A stretch of 64,000 bases of DNA from Dyadobacter luticola (GCF_005860805.1 NZ_VCEJ01000004.1:682001-746000), one strand, 5' to 3'. Positions 52,278 to 63,336 are shown, numbered from the stretch's first letter. The notes: generated from the letters alone by a model not told the origin. Numbers and translations: made by a program.

Positions 52278-52835
52278 ATGTCACGAATAGGAAATAAAGT
52301 TATCGTTTTGCCGGCAGGAGTTTCCGTGTCAGTTGCAGAGGATAACCTCGTATCAGTAAAAGGTCCAAAGGGTACACTTACTCAGGCTGTTGACTCCGAT
52401 ATTTCAGTAGAAGTGGAAGGTAATGAACTGAAAGTGAAGCGTCCAACGGAACAAAAACGTCACAAAGCTTTGCATGGTTTGTACCGTTCTTTGATCAATA
52501 ATATGGTCATTGGTGTCGGTTCAGGCTACAAAAAGGAATTGGAGATTATTGGTGTTGGTTACAAAGCTAGCGCTGCAAACAATGTTCTTGAATTGCAGTT
52601 GGGTTATTCTCACAATATTTTTATGGCAATTCCGGAAGAGATCAAGTTAACTACTACTTCTGAAAAAGGACAAAACCCGAAGGTTATCCTGGAAGGAATT
52701 GATAAAGAGTTGATTGGATCAGTTGCTGCGAAAATCAAGTCATTGAGAAAAGTAGAGCCATACAAAGGCAAGGGTATTCGATTTGTTGGTGAAGTCGTTC
52801 GTCGTAAGGCTGGAAAGTCTGCTTCTAAGAAATAG
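52278..52835 (+). CDS. rplF: 50S ribosomal protein L6
   Basis: Protein of 185 residues near the sarcin-ricin loop. MSRIGNKVIVLPAGVSV, NNMVIGVGSGYKKELEIIGVGYKA and the C-terminal signature RKVEPYKGKGIRFVGEVVRRKAGKS are present. Normal length; 47 bp before rplR. Confidence 0.99.
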   Translation: MSRIGNKVIVLPAGVSVSVAEDNLVSVKGPKGTLTQAVDSDISVEVEGNELKVKRPTEQKRHKALHGLYRSLINNMVIGVGSGYKKELEIIGVGYKASAANNVLELQLGYSHNIFMAIPEEIKLTTTSEKGQNPKVILEGIDKELIGSVAAKIKSLRKVEPYKGKGIRFVGEVVRRKAGKSASKK

Positions 52836-52882
52836 TACGTTACCAAAGATTAATGTTATAAATAAAGTTAGATAAGATTAAA

Positions 52883-53236
52883 ATGGCTAACGCAAAAGCA
52901 GACAGAAGAACACGTCTAAAGCTACATATTCGTAAAAGGGTAAAAGGTAGTGTTGAACGTCCGAGATTATCGGTATTTCGCTCTAATACCTCTATTTACG
53001 CACAAATAATAGATGACATCAATGGTGTAACGCTTGCTAGCGCATCATCGGTGGACCTTGGAGGAAGAAAAGAGAACTCAAATGTTGAGGTAGCTTCCCA
53101 GGTTGGAAAGAAAATTGCTGAAAAAGCACAAGAGGCAGGCATCCAGGCGGTTGTTTTTGATCGTAATGGATATTTGTATCATGGAAAGGTAAAAGCATTG
53201 GCCGAAGGAGCTCGTGAGGGTGGCCTGAAATTCTAA
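52883..53236 (+). CDS. rplR: 50S ribosomal protein L18
   Basis: Protein of 117 residues that binds 5S rRNA together with L5. [38 protein letters not shown] and [26 protein letters not shown] are conserved. 13 bp before rpsE. Confidence 0.99.
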   Translation: MANAKADRRTRLKLHIRKRVKGSVERPRLSVFRSNTSIYAQIIDDINGVTLASASSVDLGGRKENSNVEVASQVGKKIAEKAQEAGIQAVVFDRNGYLYHGKVKALAEGAREGGLKF

Positions 53237-53249
53237 GTATATCAAGACT

Positions 53250-53765
53250 ATGTCTACAGTTACAAGACCTTCAAAGGTTAACGAATCAGACTTGAAAGAA
53301 CGCGTTGTAGCGATCAATCGGGTTGCAAAAGTAGTAAAAGGTGGTCGTCGTTTTAGCTTTTCAGCGATCGTCGTCGTAGGTGACGGAAACGGAGTTGTGG
53401 GTTATGGTTTAGGTAAAGCTAACGAGGTAACTGATGCAATTGCAAAAGGTATCGATGATGCGAAGAAAAACCTGATTCAGGTTCCAATGCTAAAACATAC
53501 TGTTCCTCACGAAATGGAGGGAAAATTTAGCGGCGGTTTCGTATTGATTAAACCAGCTGCTCCTGGTACTGGTGTTCTGGCAGGTGGTCCGATGCGTGCT
53601 GTTTTGGAAAGTGCAGGAATTAAAGACGTACTTGCTAAATCAAAAGGATCTTCCAATCCTCACAACGTTATCAAAGCTACAATAGATGCTCTTTTGAAAA
53701 TGAGAGCTCCTCACCAGATAGCGTTCCAACGCAGTGTTAAACTGGATAAGGTATTCAACGGATAA
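53250..53765 (+). CDS. rpsE: 30S ribosomal protein S5
   Basis: Protein of 171 residues important for decoding accuracy. [46 protein letters not shown] is the family signature, including the loop where spectinomycin resistance arises. Normal length; 33 bp before rpmD. Confidence 0.99.
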   Translation: MSTVTRPSKVNESDLKERVVAINRVAKVVKGGRRFSFSAIVVVGDGNGVVGYGLGKANEVTDAIAKGIDDAKKNLIQVPMLKHTVPHEMEGKFSGGFVLIKPAAPGTGVLAGGPMRAVLESAGIKDVLAKSKGSSNPHNVIKATIDALLKMRAPHQIAFQRSVKLDKVFNG

Positions 53766-53798
53766 GCTTTACAGGCTTTTCTTTATCTGAAAGTAATC

Positions 53799-53978
53799 AT
53801 GTCAAAAGTACGCATTACACAAATTAAGAGCACGATTGATCGTCCGGAGCGTCAGAAGCTAACGATCAAAGCGCTGGGCCTTGGTAAATTAAACCGGTCA
53901 GTAGAAAAGGAAAATAGCGATGCGATTGCGGGAATGATCCGTAAAGTAAGCCATTTGGTAAAAGTTGAAGAAATTTAA
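53799..53978 (+). CDS. rpmD: 50S ribosomal protein L30
   Basis: Small gene of 59 codons plus stop, ATG 53799 to TAA 53976-53978. The product begins MSKVRITQIKSTIDRP and continues RQKLTIKALGLGKLNRSVEKEN, the normal L30 pattern; the family ends in VSHLVKVEE as here. It lies in its standard place between rpsE and rplO. Confidence 0.97.
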   Translation: MSKVRITQIKSTIDRPERQKLTIKALGLGKLNRSVEKENSDAIAGMIRKVSHLVKVEEI

Positions 53979-53991
53979 TAGATACGATAGT

Positions 53992-54438
53992 ATGAATCTT
54001 AGTTCATTAAAACCGGCAGCAGGCTCTGTTAAAGTTGGGAAGCGGGTTGGACGTGGTCAGGGCTCAGGCAGAGGAGGAACATCTGCACGTGGTCATAAGG
54101 GTGCACAATCCCGTTCTGGTTACAGCCGCAAATTAGGATTTGAAGGTGGTCAGATGCCTCTTCAAAGACGTTTGCCTAAGTTTGGATTTAACAACATTAA
54201 TAGAGTAGAATACAAAGCTCTTAATTTGGATGCAATCCAAGCTCTTGCAGAAAAAATTGATGTGAAGGTTATTACCCCTGAGGTGATTGTCGAGCATGGT
54301 TTGTCTGCAAAAAAGGATTTGATCAAGATCCTTAACCGTGGAGAGATTTCGGTAGCAGTTGAAATCCATGCACATGGATTTTCAGCAGCGGCTGCGGAGT
54401 CGATTGAGAAAGCAGGAGGTAAGGCGGTTAAATTGTAA
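53992..54438 (+). CDS. rplO: 50S ribosomal protein L15
   Basis: Protein of 148 residues from ATG 53992 (MNLSSLKPAAGSVK); the frame to 53965 overlaps rpmD and is not used. KRVGRGQGSGRGGTSARGHKGAQSRSG and the C-terminal VEIHAHGFSAAAAESIEKAGGKAVKL are conserved. It assembles late into the 50S subunit. 52 bp before secY. Confidence 0.98.
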   Translation: MNLSSLKPAAGSVKVGKRVGRGQGSGRGGTSARGHKGAQSRSGYSRKLGFEGGQMPLQRRLPKFGFNNINRVEYKALNLDAIQALAEKIDVKVITPEVIVEHGLSAKKDLIKILNRGEISVAVEIHAHGFSAAAAESIEKAGGKAVKL

Positions 54439-54490
54439 TTGTGCTTTCAGGTAAACTTTACTATCTGTTAGGCTAATGTAAGCCCACAAA

Positions 54491-55804
54491 ATGAAACGAT
54501 TCGTAGAAACTATAAAACATATATTTGCGATTGAGGAGTTGAGAACACGTATTCTCAACACTCTTTTGTTTATAACTATTTTTCGTTTGGGGTCTTACGT
54601 GGCATTGCCTGGTGTTGAACCGGATCAAATGAACGTTTCTACTCAGGGGTTGCTGGGACTTCTGGATACATTTTTAGGAGGCGCTTTTAGCAAGGCCTCT
54701 ATTTTTGCATTGGGTATCATGCCCTACATTTCTGCCTCGATTGCAATTCAGCTGTTAACAATGGCTTTGCCATACTTTCAGAAAATGCAGAAAGAGGGTG
54801 AATCAGGTCGCAAAAAGTTGAATCAAATTACAAGGGTATTAACAATTGTTGTTACGCTGGTTCAAGGCACTGCTTATTTGAATACGACTGTGCCGGATGA
54901 GGCGCTGTTGGTTTCCAGAAGCTTCTTCTCTATTTCATCAGTTTTCGTTTTGACTGCCGGAACAATGTTCTGTATGTGGCTAGGCGAGAGAATTACCGAT
55001 AAGGGTATAGGCAATGGTATTTCAATGTTGATCATGATCGGCATTGTATCTCGTTTTCCTGGTGCTATTTACAAGGAGTTTGTTTCACGTGGTAGCGGTC
55101 AGATCCTCTTATTTGTGTTAGAGATTGTAGCGTTGTATTTCGTGATTATGGGAGCTGTTATGTTGACACAGGCAGTTCGCAGGATTCCAATTCAGTATGC
55201 TAAGCAAGTTGTAGGTAACCGGGTTATGGGCGGGCAACGTCAATACCTTCCTTTGAAACTGAATGCGGCGGGTGTTATGCCTATCATTTTTGCTCAGGCA
55301 TTGATGTTTATTCCGTCTTTGGGAGCATCTTATTTTGCCGAGAAGAGTGACTTTGCGAGTAACGTCGCTACCATCTTTGCTAATTATACAACCTGGCAGT
55401 ACAATTTGTTATTCGCCGTATTGATTATTGTTTTCACCTTTTTCTACACGGCGATCTCGGTTAACCCGCACCAAATAGCTGATGATATGAAAAGAGGGAA
55501 CGGTTTCATTCCAGGTGTTAAACCAGGTCAGCAGACTTCAGAGTACATTAGCTCGGTTTTGGATCGTATTACTTTCCCTGGATCTTTGATGCTTGCTATT
55601 GTGGCAACATTGCCAGCATTCGCGAGTCTTTTGGGAGTTTCGACAGATTTCGCTCACTTCTTCGGTGGAACATCCCTTCTTATTATGGTGGGTGTTGTCC
55701 TTGATACTTTACAGCAAGTTGAAAGTTACCTTCTGATGAGAAGATATGAAGGGTTGATGAAATCAGGAAGAGTTAAAGGCAGAACGGAGAGCGTAGCGAT
55801 CTGA
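54491..55804 (+). CDS. secY: protein translocase subunit SecY
   Basis: Protein of 437 residues with ten membrane helices, the channel of the Sec translocon. GSYVALPGVEPDQM, the plug region, IMPYISASIAIQLLTMALPYFQKMQKEGESGRKKLNQITR and the cytoplasmic loop MKRGNGFIPGVKPGQQTSEYI are characteristic. It is translated from the spc operon, with map 4 bp downstream. It will export the many signal-peptide proteins of the window. Confidence 0.99.
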   Translation: MKRFVETIKHIFAIEELRTRILNTLLFITIFRLGSYVALPGVEPDQMNVSTQGLLGLLDTFLGGAFSKASIFALGIMPYISASIAIQLLTMALPYFQKMQKEGESGRKKLNQITRVLTIVVTLVQGTAYLNTTVPDEALLVSRSFFSISSVFVLTAGTMFCMWLGERITDKGIGNGISMLIMIGIVSRFPGAIYKEFVSRGSGQILLFVLEIVALYFVIMGAVMLTQAVRRIPIQYAKQVVGNRVMGGQRQYLPLKLNAAGVMPIIFAQALMFIPSLGASYFAEKSDFASNVATIFANYTTWQYNLLFAVLIIVFTFFYTAISVNPHQIADDMKRGNGFIPGVKPGQQTSEYISSVLDRITFPGSLMLAIVATLPAFASLLGVSTDFAHFFGGTSLLIMVGVVLDTLQQVESYLLMRRYEGLMKSGRVKGRTESVAI

Positions 55805-55808
55805 TAGG

Positions 55809-56606
55809 ATGATTTATCTTAAAACAGAGGAAGAAATAAACCTCATCAAAGATAGTGCTCAGGTTCTCGGAAAGGCACATGCGGAGGTGGCAACTTGGGT
55901 AAAACCGGGTATAGCTACCAGCAAGCTCGACGCAGTAGCTGAGGAGTATATCAGAGATTTCGGCGGAATTCCTTCGTTTAAGGGTTTCAATAAATTTCCA
56001 GCCTCGCTTTGCATATCCGTAAATGAAGTAGTTGTTCACGGTTTTCCAAGCAGCTACGTATTAAAAGAAGGAGATATCATCTCTATCGATTGCGGGGTAA
56101 AGTTGAACGGATACCACAGTGATAGTGCTTACACCTATCCTGTTGGAGAAGTTTCCAAAGAGGTGATGAATCTTTTGACTGCTACCAAAAGATCACTTTA
56201 TAAAGGAATAGATCAAGCGGTTGATGGATTGAGAGTTGGTGACATTGGACATGCGGTTCAAAGTTATGTGGAGGAAAGAGGGTATTCGGTAGTTAGGGAA
56301 TTGGTAGGGCATGGAGTGGGAAAAGATCTTCATGAAAGCCCGGAAGTTCCTAATTATGGAAAGAGGGGTAAAGGAATAAGATTGCGTGAGGGAATGGTAC
56401 TTGCCATTGAACCGATGATCAATCTGGGTACGAAATCGGTGATGCAGGAACGAGATGGATGGACTATCCGAACAAGTGATAGAAAATATTCCGCTCACTT
56501 TGAACACACGGTGGTAGTACGCAAAGGTCAAGCTGAAATTCTGACAACATTCGATTACATAGAAAAAGTAACGGCCAACACCAGCCTTATGGTGGAAGTG
56601 AAGTAA
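55809..56606 (+). CDS. map: type I methionine aminopeptidase
   Basis: Protein of 265 residues that removes the initiator methionine. The two-metal site residues are visible: the aspartates in ISIDCGVKLNGYHSDSAYTY, the His in LVGHGVGKDLHESPEVPNYG, the Glu in VLAIEPMINLG and the last Glu in HFEHTVVV. There is no N-terminal zinc-finger extension. Its gene is 4 bp after secY and 12 bp before infA. Confidence 0.98.
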   Translation: MIYLKTEEEINLIKDSAQVLGKAHAEVATWVKPGIATSKLDAVAEEYIRDFGGIPSFKGFNKFPASLCISVNEVVVHGFPSSYVLKEGDIISIDCGVKLNGYHSDSAYTYPVGEVSKEVMNLLTATKRSLYKGIDQAVDGLRVGDIGHAVQSYVEERGYSVVRELVGHGVGKDLHESPEVPNYGKRGKGIRLREGMVLAIEPMINLGTKSVMQERDGWTIRTSDRKYSAHFEHTVVVRKGQAEILTTFDYIEKVTANTSLMVEVK

Positions 56607-56618
56607 TAAACGCTACGA

Positions 56619-56837
56619 ATGGCAAAACAAGCATCAATCGAACAAGATGGAGTAATTCTCGAAGCTTTGTCAAACGCAATGTTTCGGGTTGTATTGGAGA
56701 ATAAGCATGAAGTGATTGCTCATATATCTGGTAAAATGAGAATGCACTATATTAAGATATTACCGGGAGACCGCGTAAAATTGGAAATGTCACCTTATGA
56801 CCTATCGAAGGCCAGAATAACCTACCGGTATAAATAA
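56619..56837 (+). CDS. infA: translation initiation factor IF-1
   Basis: Protein of 72 residues with the S1-like OB fold. [72 protein letters not shown] is entirely typical, in segments such as [16 protein letters not shown]. Standard place between map and rpmJ. Confidence 0.99.
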   Translation: MAKQASIEQDGVILEALSNAMFRVVLENKHEVIAHISGKMRMHYIKILPGDRVKLEMSPYDLSKARITYRYK

Positions 56838-56876
56838 GGAGTCGATCACCTTAAATTAACACATAAGTATAATCAG

Positions 56877-56993
56877 ATGAAGGTTAAAGCATCAGTAAAA
56901 AAGCGCAGCGAGGACTGCAAAGTGATCCGCCGGAAGGGTAAAGTTTATGTTATTAACAAGAAGAACCCACGGTATAAACAAAGACAAGGATAA
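56877..56993 (+). CDS. rpmJ: 50S ribosomal protein L36
   Basis: Short gene of 38 codons plus stop (ATG 56877, TAA 56991-56993). The product starts [21 protein letters not shown] and ends [12 protein letters not shown]. Zinc-binding L36 has three Cys and one His; only Cys14 remains here (the others are Ser, Asn/Lys and Tyr), so this is the zinc-independent type. It lies 39 bp after infA and 5 bp before rpsM. Confidence 0.97.
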   Translation: MKVKASVKKRSEDCKVIRRKGKVYVINKKNPRYKQRQG

Positions 56994-56998
56994 TCATT

Positions 56999-57376
56999 AT
57001 GGCACGTATTTCTGGAGTTGATATTCCCGACCGCAAAAGAGGCGAAATCTCACTGACTTATATTTTTGGAATTGGACGTAGCTCTGCTAAAAAGATTCTT
57101 GATAAAGCGGGTGTTGATTTAAACAAGAAAGTAATTGACTGGTCTGACGATGAGTCTGGTGCAATTCGTGCGGTTATTGCCGGTGAATATAAAGTTGAAG
57201 GAGCACTTAAATCTGAGGTGCAGCTGAGCATTAAACGCTTGATGGACATTGCTTGTTATCGTGGTCTTCGTCATCGTAAGGGATTGCCATTGCGTGGACA
57301 GAGAACTAAAAATAATTCACGTACTCGTAAGGGTAAACGCAAAACAATCGCGAACAAGAAAAAGGCTACTAAATAA
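56999..57376 (+). CDS. rpsM: 30S ribosomal protein S13
   Basis: Protein of 125 residues of the 30S head that contacts the P-site t[37 protein letters not shown] and [30 protein letters not shown] are conserved. Start of the alpha-operon block; rpsK follows. Confidence 0.99.
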   Translation: MARISGVDIPDRKRGEISLTYIFGIGRSSAKKILDKAGVDLNKKVIDWSDDESGAIRAVIAGEYKVEGALKSEVQLSIKRLMDIACYRGLRHRKGLPLRGQRTKNNSRTRKGKRKTIANKKKATK

Positions 57377-57418
57377 CCAATGAGCAGTGGATTCGATCCA
57401 CAACTTATTAAATCAGCA

Positions 57419-57814
57419 ATGGCACAGAACAAAAGAAAGGATAAAGCAAAAAAGAGAGTTGTTGTAGTGGAATCTGTTGGACAGGTTCACATTAAAGCTT
57501 CTTTCAACAATATTATTATCTCAATTACAAACAGCAACGGACAAGTGATTTCTTGGGGTTCTGCTGGTAAAATGGGATTCCGTGGTTCCAAGAAAAATAC
57601 GCCGTACGCAGCTCAGACAGCAGCGCAGAGTGCAGCTCAGGTAGCATTTGATCTTGGAATGCGTAAAGCAGAGGTATTTGTGAAAGGACCAGGATCTGGT
57701 CGTGAATCAGCCATTCGTACTATCCAGAATGCGGGTATCGAAGTGACTACCATTCGCGATATCACTCCGCTTCCTCACAACGGCTGCCGTCCTCCAAAAC
57801 GTCGTAGAGTATAG
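57419..57814 (+). CDS. rpsK: 30S ribosomal protein S11
   Basis: Protein of 131 residues from ATG 57419 ([16 protein letters not shown]), the usual start in this phylum; an in-frame ATG at 57380, 3 bp after rpsM, would add 13 residues. [44 protein letters not shown] and the C-terminal [18 protein letters not shown] are conserved. S11 forms part of the platform by the E site. Confidence 0.96.
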   Translation: MAQNKRKDKAKKRVVVVESVGQVHIKASFNNIIISITNSNGQVISWGSAGKMGFRGSKKNTPYAAQTAAQSAAQVAFDLGMRKAEVFVKGPGSGRESAIRTIQNAGIEVTTIRDITPLPHNGCRPPKRRRV

Positions 57815-57902
57815 TAAATCGTATCTGATAAGATACCCATTCGTAATTTGGACACTGGGGTTACTGAATGGTTTTAATTAATAAGTAAACAAAAAGTTTT
57901 TA

Positions 57903-58508
57903 ATGGCACGTTATACAGGTCCCAAATCAAAGATCGCAAGACGTTACGGAGAACCCATCATGGGTCCGAGCAAAGCGCTTGCTAAGAAAAATTACCCTCC
58001 CGGCATGCACGGAAAGGGTCGCCGCTCAAAGAAATCAGAGTACGCTTTACAGTTGATGGAAAAGCAAAAGGTGAAATTTATTTACGGTATTCTTGAGAGA
58101 CAATTCCGTAACCTGTTTGAAAAAGCTTCTATTAAAGAGGGAATCACTGGTGAAAACCTTCTGAAATACTGCGAAGCTCGTTTGGATAACACAGTTTATC
58201 GTTTAGGTATCGCTCCTACAAGACGCGCTGCCCGCCAACTTGTTGGCCATAAACACATTCTTGTTGACGGTGAAATCGTTAACATTCCTTCTTACTCATT
58301 ACGTCCGGGTCAGGTGGTAACCGTTAGAGAGAAATCCAAATCTCTTGAAGCAGTTACAGACAGTCTGGCAGGACATAGCTCCAAAGGTTTCAACTGGCTG
58401 GAGTGGGATGGTCAGCAATTGTCAGGAAAGTTTGTTACTTTCCCAGAACGTGAGCAAATCCCGGAAAACATCAACGAGCAGCTTATCGTTGAGTTGTATT
58501 CTAAATAA
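57903..58508 (+). CDS. rpsD: 30S ribosomal protein S4
   Basis: Protein of 201 residues that starts 16S rRNA assembly; in E. coli it represses the alpha operon. [19 protein letters not shown] and the S4-type RNA-binding segment [39 protein letters not shown] are clear. No zinc-binding N-terminal cysteines. 88 bp after rpsK. Confidence 0.99.
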   Translation: MARYTGPKSKIARRYGEPIMGPSKALAKKNYPPGMHGKGRRSKKSEYALQLMEKQKVKFIYGILERQFRNLFEKASIKEGITGENLLKYCEARLDNTVYRLGIAPTRRAARQLVGHKHILVDGEIVNIPSYSLRPGQVVTVREKSKSLEAVTDSLAGHSSKGFNWLEWDGQQLSGKFVTFPEREQIPENINEQLIVELYSK

Positions 58509-58573
58509 TCTTCAAAATATTGGCGCTTCCTCTTTTTTAGAGGGAGTGCTTTTTACGCTGGAAACAGCAAATT

Positions 58574-58587
58574 TTTGCGATCGCAAA
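58574..58587. promoter_or_regulatory. 14-bp perfect palindrome upstream of rpoA
   Basis: TTTGCGATCGCAAA at 58574-58587 is perfectly self-complementary and lies in the 132-bp gap between rpsD and rpoA, 53 bp before the rpoA start. It could be an operator, or a small hairpin in the message where S4 might act; neither can be decided by eye. Confidence 0.35.
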
Positions 58588-58627
58588 GGTAACGGTAGCG
58601 TGATCAACTATCATTTACTACTATAAA

Positions 58628-58632
58628 AGGAG
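58628..58632 (+). promoter_or_regulatory. true Shine-Dalgarno sequence of rpoA
   Basis: AGGAG, 8 bases before the ATG of rpoA at 58641. It stands out because nearly all other genes of the ribosomal cluster have A/T-rich leaders with no such motif. Confidence 0.6.
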
Positions 58633-58640
58633 CAAGGACT

Positions 58641-59630
58641 ATGTCAATATTAGCTTTCCAAATGCCTGATAAGGTCGTCATGGAAAAAGCAGATGACTTT
58701 CACGGGTTGTTTGAGTTTAAGCCTTTAGAGAAAGGGTACGGCGTAACAATTGGTAATGCGTTACGTAGAATACTTCTTTCATCTTTGGAGGGTTACGCCA
58801 TAACAAGCGTGAAGTTCCCTGGTGTTCTTCATGAATTTTCTTCTATCGAAGGTATTGTTGAGGATGTAACTGAAATCATCCTGAACCTGAAAATGGTTCG
58901 CTTTAAAAAAGTTTCAGATCTGAGTGAAAGCAGGATCGTCGTTAACCTAAAAAATGTTTCCTCTATCACAGCTGGAGACATTGGTAAGTTTACCAACGCT
59001 TTTGAAGTGTTGAACCCGGATCAGGTAATTTGTCATATAGATGACCAGAAAGAGTTCGAAATGGAGCTTTTGCTGGACAAGGGAAGAGGATATGTTCCTG
59101 CTGATGAGCCAAGAGCAAATGAATTGCCTTTTGGTTATATCGCAGTAGACTCGATCTACACACCTATCAAAAATGTCAAATACAGTGTAGAAAATACACG
59201 TGTTGAGCAACGTACGGATTATGAGCGTCTTTTAATCGATATTCAAACTGATGGTTCTATCCATCCGGAAGATGCGTTGAAAGGTGCAGCAAATATTTTG
59301 ATTCAACACTTTATGTTGTTCTCTGATCAAACAATGACGTTTGAGAAGCAGAAAGCAGAAGAAGATAACCAGGTTGATGAGGAAATGTTGCGGATGAGAA
59401 AACTGTTGAAGACTTCATTGTCTGAACTGGATCTTTCTGTACGTGCCTATAACTGTTTGAAATCAGCAGATGTTAAATCATTGGGTGATTTGGTAAGACT
59501 TGAAATTTCGGACATGATGAAGTTCCGCAATTTTGGTAAAAAGTCTTTGACCGAGTTGGAGCAGCTTGTCGCTGACAAACAACTCACATTTGGAATGGAC
59601 GTGGCGAAATACCGCCTTGACGAGGATTAA
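58641..59630 (+). CDS. rpoA: DNA-directed RNA polymerase subunit alpha
   Basis: Protein of 329 residues. The N-terminal assembly domain (about 1-230) has [53 protein letters not shown]. After an acidic linker, the C-terminal domain (about 250-320; [40 protein letters not shown]) contacts UP elements and activators. Normal length. Preceded by an unusual Shine-Dalgarno sequence; rplQ follows after 68 bp. Confidence 0.99.
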   Translation: MSILAFQMPDKVVMEKADDFHGLFEFKPLEKGYGVTIGNALRRILLSSLEGYAITSVKFPGVLHEFSSIEGIVEDVTEIILNLKMVRFKKVSDLSESRIVVNLKNVSSITAGDIGKFTNAFEVLNPDQVICHIDDQKEFEMELLLDKGRGYVPADEPRANELPFGYIAVDSIYTPIKNVKYSVENTRVEQRTDYERLLIDIQTDGSIHPEDALKGAANILIQHFMLFSDQTMTFEKQKAEEDNQVDEEMLRMRKLLKTSLSELDLSVRAYNCLKSADVKSLGDLVRLEISDMMKFRNFGKKSLTELEQLVADKQLTFGMDVAKYRLDED

Positions 59631-59698
59631 TTATTCCATCATAAGTATGTATTCTGTAGCGCGCAAAACGCAGCTCGAAGCAACTAAACAAAAAAACA

Positions 59699-60256
59699 AT
59701 GAGACACGGTAAGAAAGATAATCATTTGGGAAGAACAGCATCTCACCGCAAGGCGATGCTTTCAAACATGGCGTCATCCCTGATTATCCACAAGAGAATT
59801 GAAACAACATTAGCAAAAGCAAAAGAACTTCGTAAGTATGTGGAGCCTCTTTTGACTCGCGCAAAAGAAGATTCGACTCACAACAGAAGGATTGTATTTT
59901 CCTATCTGAATGACAAAGAGTCTACGAAAGAGCTTTTCGGCGCTGTTTCTGATAAAATCGCTTCACGTCCAGGTGGATACACCCGTATCATCAAACTTGG
60001 AAACAGATTAGGTGATGCGGCTGAAACTGCATTGATTGAATTGGTTGACTTCAATGATGCATTGTTACTTGCAAATGCTGACAAACCAGCTAAAACACGC
60101 CGCAGCAGAAGAGGTGGTGTGAAGAAAGCGGAATCAGATGTACAAGCTTCTGCACCTGTTAAAAAGGAAGATCATCCGATTGTTGAGGAGTCTGAACCAG
60201 CTGCGGACGAAGCAAAACAAGTTGATGAAACACCAGGCGAAACTGAAAAAGAATAG
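59699..60256 (+). CDS. rplQ: 50S ribosomal protein L17 with acidic tail
   Basis: Protein of 185 residues, about 60 longer than E. coli L17. The L17 core (about 1-125; [51 protein letters not shown]) is followed by a Lys/Arg patch and then an acidic, Ala/Glu-rich tail (about 140-185) that is probably disordered. Such tails are frequent in this phylum. Last gene of the ribosomal block; a terminator follows. Confidence 0.98.
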   Translation: MRHGKKDNHLGRTASHRKAMLSNMASSLIIHKRIETTLAKAKELRKYVEPLLTRAKEDSTHNRRIVFSYLNDKESTKELFGAVSDKIASRPGGYTRIIKLGNRLGDAAETALIELVDFNDALLLANADKPAKTRRSRRGGVKKAESDVQASAPVKKEDHPIVEESEPAADEAKQVDETPGETEKE

Positions 60257-60282
60257 TCTTGGAAATCAATAAAAAATAGTAG

Positions 60283-60316
60283 AAGGGTTGAACGGTTTCG
60301 TTTAACCCTTTTTTTT
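60283..60316 (+). terminator. hairpin terminator after rplQ
   Basis: Stem AAGGGTTGAAC (60283-60293) pairs with GTTTAACCCTT (60300-60310), 11 bp with one wobble pair and a 6-base loop, followed by six T. It marks the end of the alpha operon. Confidence 0.9.
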
Positions 60317-60328
60317 AGCAAAAATCTC

Positions 60329-60336
60329 TATTTTTG
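60329..60336 (+). promoter_or_regulatory. TAnnTTTG promoter box of carA
   Basis: TATTTTTG at 60329-60336 followed by GCACC, immediately after the rplQ terminator. The upstream half would fall inside the terminator's T-run. A leader of about 65 bases precedes the carA ATG. Confidence 0.65.
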
Positions 60337-60405
60337 CACCGGTTTTTTTAAATCACCAGTAGGGAACCATTCCTGCTCAAAGAACAGTAATAGAATACCT
60401 CGCAT

Positions 60406-61509
60406 ATGAATCAAAAAAAGGAAGCGCTATTATTGCTGGAAGATGGAACAGCATACAAAGGATTGGCTTTGGGGAAGCATGGTACCACCGGCGGTGAGAT
60501 CTGTTTCAATACCGGAATGACGGGATACCAGGAAATTTATACTGATCCTTCGTACTACGGGCAAATCATTGTAAACACCAATTCGCACATTGGCAACTAC
60601 GGGGTCCAGTTAGAGGATGAAGAGGAATCTTCGTCTGTGAAAATCAGGGGGATGGTCTGCAATACTTTCTCGACCATTTATTCCCGGGATACTGCTGACT
60701 TTTCTTTGCAGGAATATTTTGAGCGCGCCAACATCGTGGGTATCAGCAATGTCGATACCCGGCACCTGGTACGTCACGTAAGAGAAAAAGGTGTGATGAA
60801 TGCGATCATCTCTTCGGAAATTCTGGATGAGGCGCAATTGATGGAGGAGTTGAAAAGAATTCCTTCGATGGATGGTCTGGAACTATCCTCGCAGGTGACG
60901 ACGGAGGTGCCTTACTACATGGGGGATGAGCAGAGCAGCAAGTGGAGAATCGCTGTTATGGATTACGGAATTAAAAAGAGCATTCTAAATAACCTGACGT
61001 CAAGAGGTTGCTATTGCAAGGTTTTTCCTGCAAAAACACCATTTGAAGAGGTCATGCAGTGGAATCCGGATGGATTCTTTATCTCAAATGGCCCTGGTGA
61101 TCCATCAGCCATGCTATATGCAGTGGAAAGCGTAAATGAGATGATCAAAAGCAACAAACCACTATTTGGGATTTGCTTGGGACATCAGTTGCTAGCTTTG
61201 TCAAGCGGAATAAGTACCTACAAAATGCATCACGGGCACAGAGGATTAAATCACCCGGTGAAAAACCTGATTACCGGACTCTGCGAGATTACTTCGCAAA
61301 ATCACGGATTCGCGGTGAAGCCTGACGAAATTGAAGATCATCCGGATATCGAGATTACCCACGTCAATCTTAATGATAAAACCATTGAGGGAATCAGAAG
61401 AAAGGATTACCCGGCGTTTTCGGTACAATATCACCCCGAAGCATCGCCCGGACCGCATGATTCAAGATATCTTTTTGACGAATTTATTAAGTTGCTCAGT
61501 GCCAACTAA
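60406..61509 (+). CDS. carA: carbamoyl-phosphate synthase small (glutaminase) subunit
   Basis: Protein of 367 residues that releases ammonia from glutamine for carbamoyl phosphate, used in arginine and pyrimidine synthesis. The N-terminal domain has EICFNTGMTGYQEIYTDPSYYGQIIV. The class I glutaminase domain carries the nucleophile Cys in GICLGHQLLAL and the His-x-Glu in VQYHPEASPGPHDS. carB is not nearby. The gene has its own promoter and terminator. Confidence 0.98.
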   Translation: MNQKKEALLLLEDGTAYKGLALGKHGTTGGEICFNTGMTGYQEIYTDPSYYGQIIVNTNSHIGNYGVQLEDEEESSSVKIRGMVCNTFSTIYSRDTADFSLQEYFERANIVGISNVDTRHLVRHVREKGVMNAIISSEILDEAQLMEELKRIPSMDGLELSSQVTTEVPYYMGDEQSSKWRIAVMDYGIKKSILNNLTSRGCYCKVFPAKTPFEEVMQWNPDGFFISNGPGDPSAMLYAVESVNEMIKSNKPLFGICLGHQLLALSSGISTYKMHHGHRGLNHPVKNLITGLCEITSQNHGFAVKPDEIEDHPDIEITHVNLNDKTIEGIRRKDYPAFSVQYHPEASPGPHDSRYLFDEFIKLLSAN

Positions 61510-61516
61510 ACCTTCG

Positions 61517-61544
61517 AAAACCTCCGAAACCCGGAGGTTTTTTC
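61517..61544 (+). terminator. hairpin terminator after carA
   Basis: Perfect 10-bp stem AAAACCTCCG (61517-61526) and complement (61532-61541), 5-base loop, followed by a T-rich run. It begins 7 bp after the carA stop. Confidence 0.88.
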
Positions 61545-61641
61545 TTTTAAAGCACCTTTCGAGGCATTGATAACTAAATTGTAATAGACGGATGAAGATT
61601 TTTTGTGTTATTTTGTACCGTTAACATATTTCAATTTCTAA

Positions 61642-62931
<1,290 letters not shown>

Positions 62932-62940
62932 CAACATATC

Positions 62941-62973
62941 AAGAACCGGAGCACATCACTCCGGTTCTTTTTT
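62941..62973 (+). terminator. hairpin terminator after eno
   Basis: Perfect 11-bp stem AAGAACCGGAG (62941-62951) and complement (62959-62969), 7-base loop, followed by a T-run to 62973. It begins 9 bp after the eno stop. Confidence 0.92.
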
Positions 62974-62987
62974 AGGGACATTTCGAT

Positions 62988-63317
62988 ATGAAAAACAAAT
63001 CATTCTGGTCTCTGCATACGCTTAGAAACTTCTACATCGCCACATTGCTGGCTTGGGTAGTCTGGATTTCTTTGCTTGACAATAATAATCTCAGGGTGGT
63101 TTTTGAAAACCGGTCCAAAATGAGAGAGCTTGAAAAGGAGAAAACAGTTCTTCTTGAGAAGATCGTTCAGGTAAAAGAAGAGCGTAGAGAAGTTTTTGGT
63201 AATCCGAAAATGCTAGAAAAACTGGCGCGCGAGAAGTTTTTGATGCGTAAGCCCAATGAGCAGGTGTACGTCATCGTCGATGAAAACAATCAGCCCGCAG
63301 AAAGCAAAAAAGAATAA
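62988..63317 (+). CDS. FtsB/DivIC-family septum formation protein
   Basis: Protein of 109 residues: short cytoplasmic N-terminus, one membrane helix (about 13-28, FYIATLLAWVVWISLLD), then a coiled coil (about 38-70, MRELEKEKTVLLEKIVQVKEER) and the conserved NPKMLEKLAREKFLMRKPNEQVYVI, typical of the FtsB/DivIC group that bridges the divisome with FtsL and FtsQ. It lies directly after the eno terminator, as in many bacteria where ftsB follows eno. Confidence 0.9.
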   Translation: MKNKSFWSLHTLRNFYIATLLAWVVWISLLDNNNLRVVFENRSKMRELEKEKTVLLEKIVQVKEERREVFGNPKMLEKLAREKFLMRKPNEQVYVIVDENNQPAESKKE

Positions 63318-63336
63318 TTCTTAACATTCACTCACA

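Noticed and set aside
57380..57418. Upstream ATG for rpsK
   Set aside because: The 13 extra residues are not part of the S11 family; [13 protein letters not shown] is the expected start. It cannot be fully excluded.
61599..61615. Promoter box for eno (TTATTTTG)
   Set aside because: Two positions differ from TAnnTTTG, and there is no well-spaced TTTG; mentioned in the eno entry but not listed as a feature.
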